Of a DNA stretch of 10,795 nt, positions 6,342 to 10,795 are shown piece by piece. The notes beneath the pieces are model-generated. The model worked only from the letters and a program-made list of their open reading frames with translations, had not been told where the DNA came from and ran no database searches. A program made the translations under genes and the position numbers. Within the stretch, counting starts at the first letter, position 1, and each line of letters begins with the position of its first letter. Location of the stretch: assembly GCA_947624315.1 (NCBI GenBank), contig CANQJU010000022.1, positions 1 to 10,795 on the forward strand, given 5' to 3'. The stretch is from an uncultured Bacilli bacterium. Lineage in GTDB: Bacteria; Bacillota_I; Bacilli_A; ML615J-28; CAG-698.

Positions 6342-8018
6342 ATGAGTAAAATAAAATTTTGCGCATTAGGTGGATTAGGGGAAAATGGAAAAAACATGTA
6401 TCTTGTAGAAGTCGATGACAAGATTTTTATTTTGGATGCAGGACTTAAATTTCCTAGTGTTGATTTATATGGAATTGATGCTGTAGTTCCTGATATTTCT
6501 TATTTAGTTGAAAACAAAAAAAGAGTACAAGGTATATTTTTAAGCCACGGCCACGAAGAAAATATCGGAGCAGTTCCGGAAATTTTAAAAGTAATGGATG
6601 TTGGGGTTTTTGGCTCTCATTTTACAATTTCTTTAGTGGAACTTGAATTAGCTGAAGCGGGACTTGATGTTAGTGATTACCGATTATATAGAATGAGTGA
6701 GGAAAAAGTATTAAAATTTGGTAATATTTATGTTTCTTTTTATCGAACAACTCATAGCATTCCTGAAAGTTTCGGAATTGTGATTAAAACAAGCGATGGT
6801 GCAATTGTTTATGCTCCAGACTATACTTTCTCAAGTCATAGTGATATTAAATATAAGACTTCATATAGTAGATTAATCGATATGGCTAAAGATGGAGTTT
6901 TAGCTGTTTTGCCTGAAAGCTTAGGTACAAGCAATATAAATAGAGTTACTAATGATTATACCCTTAATTATGCGGTCAATGATGTTTTAATTCATTCAAA
7001 AAGAGTAATCTTTTCCATGTATTCAAGTGATTTAGACCGTATTCAAAAGGTTATAAATTTGAGTGTTGCTAATAATCGAAGAGTAGCGGTTATTGGAAGA
7101 AAAGTTCAAAGAATAATTAATATTGCTATGAGCATTGATTATTTAAAAATACCAGAAAATAATTTAGTAAATTTAAAATTTATGGATAACGAAATAAGCA
7201 ATGATGATGAAGATTTAGTAATTATTGTAACCGGAAATCGTCATGAACCATTTTTTGGATTGCAAAGAATGGCTATTGGTCAAGATCGTTTAATCAAAAT
7301 GAATGAAAATGATCATGTTGTTATTATTTCTCCTCCTGTCTTTGGAACAGAAAAAATTGCTAAGTCAGCAATGGATGCTATCTATAAAGTTGGTGCTAAA
7401 ATAACAACAATTAATAAAAGTTCTTTAAGAAGTTCTCATGCTGATAGTGAAGATTTAAAAATGTTATATCAAATGTTAAATCCCAAATACATTATTCCTA
7501 TTGTTGGGGAGTATCGTCATCAATATATGCAAAAAAATATTGCTTTGGAAATGGGATATGATGCAAGTAATATATTGATGCTTGATAATGGAGAACAAAT
7601 AACTTTTGAAAATGGAGAATTATTAAATACTAAAGATAAAATTAGTGTTGGTGATGTTTTAGTTGATGGTTCAATTATTGGGGATATAAATGAAGTTGTT
7701 TTGCATGATAGAGAAATGCTATCACAAGATGGAGCTGTGATTGTGGCAGCTGTTATTAATACATATACAAAACAAATAATTTCCGAACCAGAAGTGGAAA
7801 TGAAAGGTTTTATGATTGAAAAACATGTTGATGAAGTCGTTGACGATATTGTTTCAACAACTTCTAAACATTTAACAAAGTTTTTAAATTCTAAATCTAA
7901 AGATTTGTCATCTTTTAGAATGGAATTGCGTGATACTATTACAAAATTAATCCAAAAAACTGCAGGTAAAATGCCAATTGTTATTGCAGCAATCGTTGAT
8001 ATGTATGAAGAGGAATAA
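6342..8018 (+). CDS. rnj: RNase J family ribonuclease, J2-like with altered metal-site residues
   Basis: RNase J proteins are cytoplasmic metallo-beta-lactamase/beta-CASP nucleases with 5'-3' exonuclease and endonuclease activity in mRNA decay and rRNA maturation. The 558-residue length is normal. The N-terminal lobe is typical (ALGGLGENGKNMY, LDAGLKFP, GIDAVVPDISYL). The beta-CASP region follows (about 215-370), then the C-terminal domain with VGDVLVDG and DREMLSQDGAVIV. The metal motif, normally HxHxDH, reads HGHEEN: His69 and His71 are kept, but the Asp and last His are Glu73 and Asn74. His138 (THSIPE) and Asp160 (APDYTF) are retained, as is His366 (SSHADS). The usual His of PVHGEYR is Val388 (PIVGEYR). 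The beta-CASP GSQGEP motif is GNRHEP. Such losses are known in RNase J2, the weak or regulatory partner of J1, so a J2-like role is inferred. ATG is set by AAAGGTGG eight bases upstream. It is the first gene of its operon, 2 nt before alaS. Confidence 0.9.
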   Translation: MSKIKFCALGGLGENGKNMYLVEVDDKIFILDAGLKFPSVDLYGIDAVVPDISYLVENKKRVQGIFLSHGHEENIGAVPEILKVMDVGVFGSHFTISLVELELAEAGLDVSDYRLYRMSEEKVLKFGNIYVSFYRTTHSIPESFGIVIKTSDGAIVYAPDYTFSSHSDIKYKTSYSRLIDMAKDGVLAVLPESLGTSNINRVTNDYTLNYAVNDVLIHSKRVIFSMYSSDLDRIQKVINLSVANNRRVAVIGRKVQRIINIAMSIDYLKIPENNLVNLKFMDNEISNDDEDLVIIVTGNRHEPFFGLQRMAIGQDRLIKMNENDHVVIISPPVFGTEKIAKSAMDAIYKVGAKITTINKSSLRSSHADSEDLKMLYQMLNPKYIIPIVGEYRHQYMQKNIALEMGYDASNILMLDNGEQITFENGELLNTKDKISVGDVLVDGSIIGDINEVVLHDREMLSQDGAVIVAAVINTYTKQIISEPEVEMKGFMIEKHVDEVVDDIVSTTSKHLTKFLNSKSKDLSSFRMELRDTITKLIQKTAGKMPIVIAAIVDMYEEE

Positions 8019-8020
8019 TT

Positions 8021-10717
8021 ATGAGAAAATTAAAAAGTTATGAAATAAGACAAATGTGGTTAGATTTTTTTAAAGAAAAAGGACATGATGTAGTTCCTAG
8101 TGCTTCCCTTATTCCTGTTAATGATCCAACACTTTTATGGATAAATGCTGGGGTTGCACCTTTAAAGAAATATTTTGATGGAAGAGAAATACCTAAGAAT
8201 CGACGCTTAGTTAATGCTCAAAAATCAATTCGTACTAATGATATTGAAAATGTTGGAAAAACAGCTCGTCACCATACATTTTTTGAAATGTTGGGTAATT
8301 TTTCCATAGGAGATTATTTCCGTGAAGAAGCTTTAACTTGGGCATATGAAATATTGACAAGTGATAAATGGTTTGCCTTTGATATCAATAAGTTATATTT
8401 TACTATTTATCCATCTGATACAGCTTCATATAATAAATGGGTTTCTTTAGGAGTTGATCCATCTCATATTATTAAGCTTGAAGATAACTTTTGGGAAATA
8501 GGTGAAGGACCATGTGGACCTGATACTGAAATATTTTTTGACCGTGGAGAAAAGTATGATCCTAAAGGTTTAGGAATCAAAATGCTTCAAGAAGATATTG
8601 AAAATGATCGTTATATTGAAATATGGAATATAGTTTTTAGTCAATATAATGCTAAAGCTGGAGTTCCTCGTAGTGAATATAAGGAATTACCAAATAAAAA
8701 CATTGATACCGGCATGGGTCTTGAAAGAATGGCTTGTGTAATGCAAGAAGTAGAGACTAATTATGATACTGATTTATTCATGCCAATTATTAATGAAGTA
8801 GAAAAGATTACAGGAGTTAAGTATAATGGGCAAATGGCCTTTAAAGTTATTGCTGATCATGTTCGTAGTGTGACTTTTGCGGTAAGTGATGGAGCAATGC
8901 TATCTAATGAAGGAAGAGGATATGTTTTAAGAAGGATACTTCGACGTGCTGTTAGATATGGTAAGAAGTTGGGAATGAATGAACCATTCATGTACAAGCT
9001 TGTTTATGTTGTAGCTAACTATATGAGTAACTTCTATCCATATTTATTAACTACAGCAGATAATGTTAGTAAAGTAATTAAGCTTGAAGAAGAAAAATTC
9101 TTATCAACTTTAGAAACTGGAGAGAAAAAGTTAAATGATTATATGCTTCAAGCAGCCAATAAAGTCATTCCAGGGGATGTTGCCTTCTTATTATACGACA
9201 CTTTTGGCTTTCCACTAGAATTGACTTTGGAAGTCGCACAAGAAAACGGCTATACGGTTGATGAAAATGGATTTAAGAAGGAATTAGAGCGCCAAAAAAC
9301 GAATTCTCGAAATGCCCGTAATGATGAACAATCTATGAATTCTCAAAATCCTGATATGTTAGCTTTTAAAGATAAATGCAAATTTGTTGGATATGATAGT
9401 TTAGAGAGCGAAAGCCAGGTTATTGCTATCTTTGAAAATGGACAAAGAGTGGAAAAAGCTACTGGACTTGCCTTTGTTGTATGTGCTGAAACTCCATTTT
9501 ATGCTGAAAGTGGTGGACAAGTTGGTGATAGAGGAGAAGTAGACTTTAATGGTAAAACAATTAAAGTTTTAAATACCATTAAACTTCCTAATGCTCAACA
9601 TGCTTTATTAGTTGATTTACAAGGTAATGAATTAAGAGTAAATGATACTATTAAACAATTTGTTGATGAAGCCTTGCGCTTTTCAACAACCGCTAATCAT
9701 TCAGCAACTCACTTATTAAATGAAGCCTTAAGAAGAGTCTTGGGCTCTCATCTTCATCAACAAGGTTCAAATGTTAATGAAGATACATTAAGATTTGATT
9801 TTAATAATTTTAATATGCCAACTTTAAAAGAAATTTTAGATGTTGAAAAATTAGTAAATTTAGAAATCCAAAAGAATAGTGATAGCCATATTCAAGAAAT
9901 GAGTATTGATGAAGCTAAAAAGAGTGGAGCTCAAGCTGTATTCGGAGAAAAATATGGTGATACTGTTAGGGTTGTAGAAATAGGATTTTCTAAAGAACTA
10001 TGTGGTGGAACACATGTAGCTAATACTAAAGATATTAAAAAGTTTGCTGTTCTTTCTCTAGAAAGCAAAGGTTCTGGTATTTTTAGAATCGAAGGAACAA
10101 CAAATAATAATATTGAAAAAGAACTTAAGAAAATAACTTCACCAATCGATGATGAAATCAATGAGTTACTTCTTAAAGGTCAAGAAATAGTAAAGAAAGC
10201 TTCTCAAGAAGGAATAAAACTAGAAAATATTGAATTTAAACCTAGTGAGTTTATAGAAAGCTATCAATATGTTATTAATCGTCGTATGGAACTTGATGAA
10301 CTTCGCGATATGATTAAGAATCTTGATAAGAAATATACACGAAGCAAACGAGAAATGAATTCATTATCTATTGATAATTATTTAGATAAGTTTACTCTAG
10401 TTAAAGATTATCAAATATTAGTAACAGAAATTGACAAAGCTGAAGTTAATGAAGTTAAAGATTTAGTCGATAAATTAGTTGATAAAGTTAATAATTCATT
10501 AGTCTTTTTAGCATTAAAGCAAAATGATAAAGTTATTTTCATTTGCAAAAACAAAATAGACAAATTAAATGCTGGAAGTTTAGTAAAAGAAGCAGCAATT
10601 ATTACTGGTGGCAATGGTGGTGGAAGAAGTGATTTCGCCCAAGCTGGTGGTAAGGATGTTCAAAAAATTACTGAGGCTTTAAATTGTATAAAGGAAAAAG
10701 TAACAAATAGTTTATGA
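8021..10717 (+). CDS. alaS: Alanyl-tRNA synthetase
   Basis: The enzyme attaches alanine to tRNA-Ala in the cytoplasm and hydrolyses mischarged Ser- and Gly-tRNA-Ala. The 898 residues cover all family domains. The class II aminoacylation core has LIPVNDPTLLW (30-40), TARHHTFFEMLGNFSIGDYF (81-100), NFWEIGEGPCGPDTEIFFD (156-174) and DTGMGLERM (229-237). The editing domain has its zinc-type ligands His560 and His564 (HSATH) and Cys661 and His665 (CGGTH). The C-terminal C-Ala domain has GGNGGGRSDFAQAGG (863-877). The WINAG and NAQKSIRTND forms are those of the Bacillota/Mollicutes type of AlaRS. No key residue is missing. AAGAGGA (8008-8014) precedes ATG by six bases. It lies 2 nt after the RNase J gene, so it has no T-box or promoter of its own; its TGA overlaps ruvX as ATGA. 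Confidence 0.97.
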   Translation: MRKLKSYEIRQMWLDFFKEKGHDVVPSASLIPVNDPTLLWINAGVAPLKKYFDGREIPKNRRLVNAQKSIRTNDIENVGKTARHHTFFEMLGNFSIGDYFREEALTWAYEILTSDKWFAFDINKLYFTIYPSDTASYNKWVSLGVDPSHIIKLEDNFWEIGEGPCGPDTEIFFDRGEKYDPKGLGIKMLQEDIENDRYIEIWNIVFSQYNAKAGVPRSEYKELPNKNIDTGMGLERMACVMQEVETNYDTDLFMPIINEVEKITGVKYNGQMAFKVIADHVRSVTFAVSDGAMLSNEGRGYVLRRILRRAVRYGKKLGMNEPFMYKLVYVVANYMSNFYPYLLTTADNVSKVIKLEEEKFLSTLETGEKKLNDYMLQAANKVIPGDVAFLLYDTFGFPLELTLEVAQENGYTVDENGFKKELERQKTNSRNARNDEQSMNSQNPDMLAFKDKCKFVGYDSLESESQVIAIFENGQRVEKATGLAFVVCAETPFYAESGGQVGDRGEVDFNGKTIKVLNTIKLPNAQHALLVDLQGNELRVNDTIKQFVDEALRFSTTANHSATHLLNEALRRVLGSHLHQQGSNVNEDTLRFDFNNFNMPTLKEILDVEKLVNLEIQKNSDSHIQEMSIDEAKKSGAQAVFGEKYGDTVRVVEIGFSKELCGGTHVANTKDIKKFAVLSLESKGSGIFRIEGTTNNNIEKELKKITSPIDDEINELLLKGQEIVKKASQEGIKLENIEFKPSEFIESYQYVINRRMELDELRDMIKNLDKKYTRSKREMNSLSIDNYLDKFTLVKDYQILVTEIDKAEVNEVKDLVDKLVDKVNNSLVFLALKQNDKVIFICKNKIDKLNAGSLVKEAAIITGGNGGGRSDFAQAGGKDVQKITEALNCIKEKVTNSL

Positions 10718-10795
10718 AAATAATGGGATTAGATTTAGGAAATAGAACTATTGGGATAGCTGTTAGTGATTATTTAGAAATTATTGCTAATCCTA
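10714..10795 (+). CDS. ruvX: RuvX/YqgF family putative Holliday junction resolvase, N-terminus (cut by window end)
   Basis: Only 27 codons are visible, beginning MKIMGLDLGNRTIGIAVSD. This is the hallmark RNase H-like first strand of RuvX/YqgF, with catalytic-type Asp7 and the GxxTIGIAVSD pattern. Members are described as Holliday junction resolvase-like and as pre-16S rRNA processing nucleases; the exact role cannot be decided here. The ATG overlaps the alaS TGA (ATGA), implying translational coupling, and there is no well-spaced ribosome site of its own. An ATG at 10723 could be an alternative start with three fewer residues. alaS-ruvX adjacency is a familiar order in Gram-positive bacteria, supporting the call. 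The 3' end lies beyond the window. Confidence 0.88.
   Translation, partial: MKIMGLDLGNRTIGIAVSDYLEIIANP

Noticed and set aside
8004..8024. T-box or other leader before alaS
   Set aside because: Only 2 nt separate alaS from the RNase J gene, which leaves no space for a leader RNA.

Overview
The window looks like a chromosome segment from a low-GC Gram-positive bacterium on the Bacillota/Mollicutes side. The DNA is strongly AT-rich, Shine-Dalgarno sequences are strong, and synteny and protein character are Firmicute- or Mollicute-like. TGA is used as a stop (end of oppB and of alaS) and every Trp checked is TGG, so this is standard-code DNA. That excludes Mycoplasma/Spiroplasma-type translation but fits Acholeplasma-like or uncultured gut Mollicutes/Bacilli lineages. 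The lineage is inference. All genes are on the + strand.

Region 1 (1-466): the 3' end of a gene of unknown identity, probably the substrate-binding protein of the transporter that follows. A strong 15-bp hairpin comes next, with a good sigma-A-like promoter overlapping it.

Region 2 (467-6259): a tightly packed oligopeptide ABC transporter cluster, oppB-oppC-oppD-oppF, with overlapping or abutting genes, closed by a clear Rho-independent terminator. OppB and OppC form the membrane channel; OppD and OppF are the two ATPases. The subunits are enlarged. OppC carries a roughly 300-residue insertion predicted to lie outside the cell. OppD and OppF each carry a Lys/Glu-rich, probably coiled-coil insertion, placed on opposite sides of the Q-loop. 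The four cysteines expected at the OppD C-terminal iron-sulfur site are replaced.

Region 3 (6260-10795): a fresh extended -10 promoter drives a second operon: an RNase J family protein with a partly degenerate metal site (J2-like), alanyl-tRNA synthetase, and the first 27 codons of the Holliday-junction resolvase-like gene ruvX. These are RNA turnover, translation and DNA/RNA maintenance functions with translational coupling (2-nt gap, then ATGA overlap). No RNA genes, CRISPR arrays, insertion sequences or prophage genes were seen.

No wholly new system is evident. The most unusual content is the elaborated Opp transporter, followed by the altered RNase J active site.
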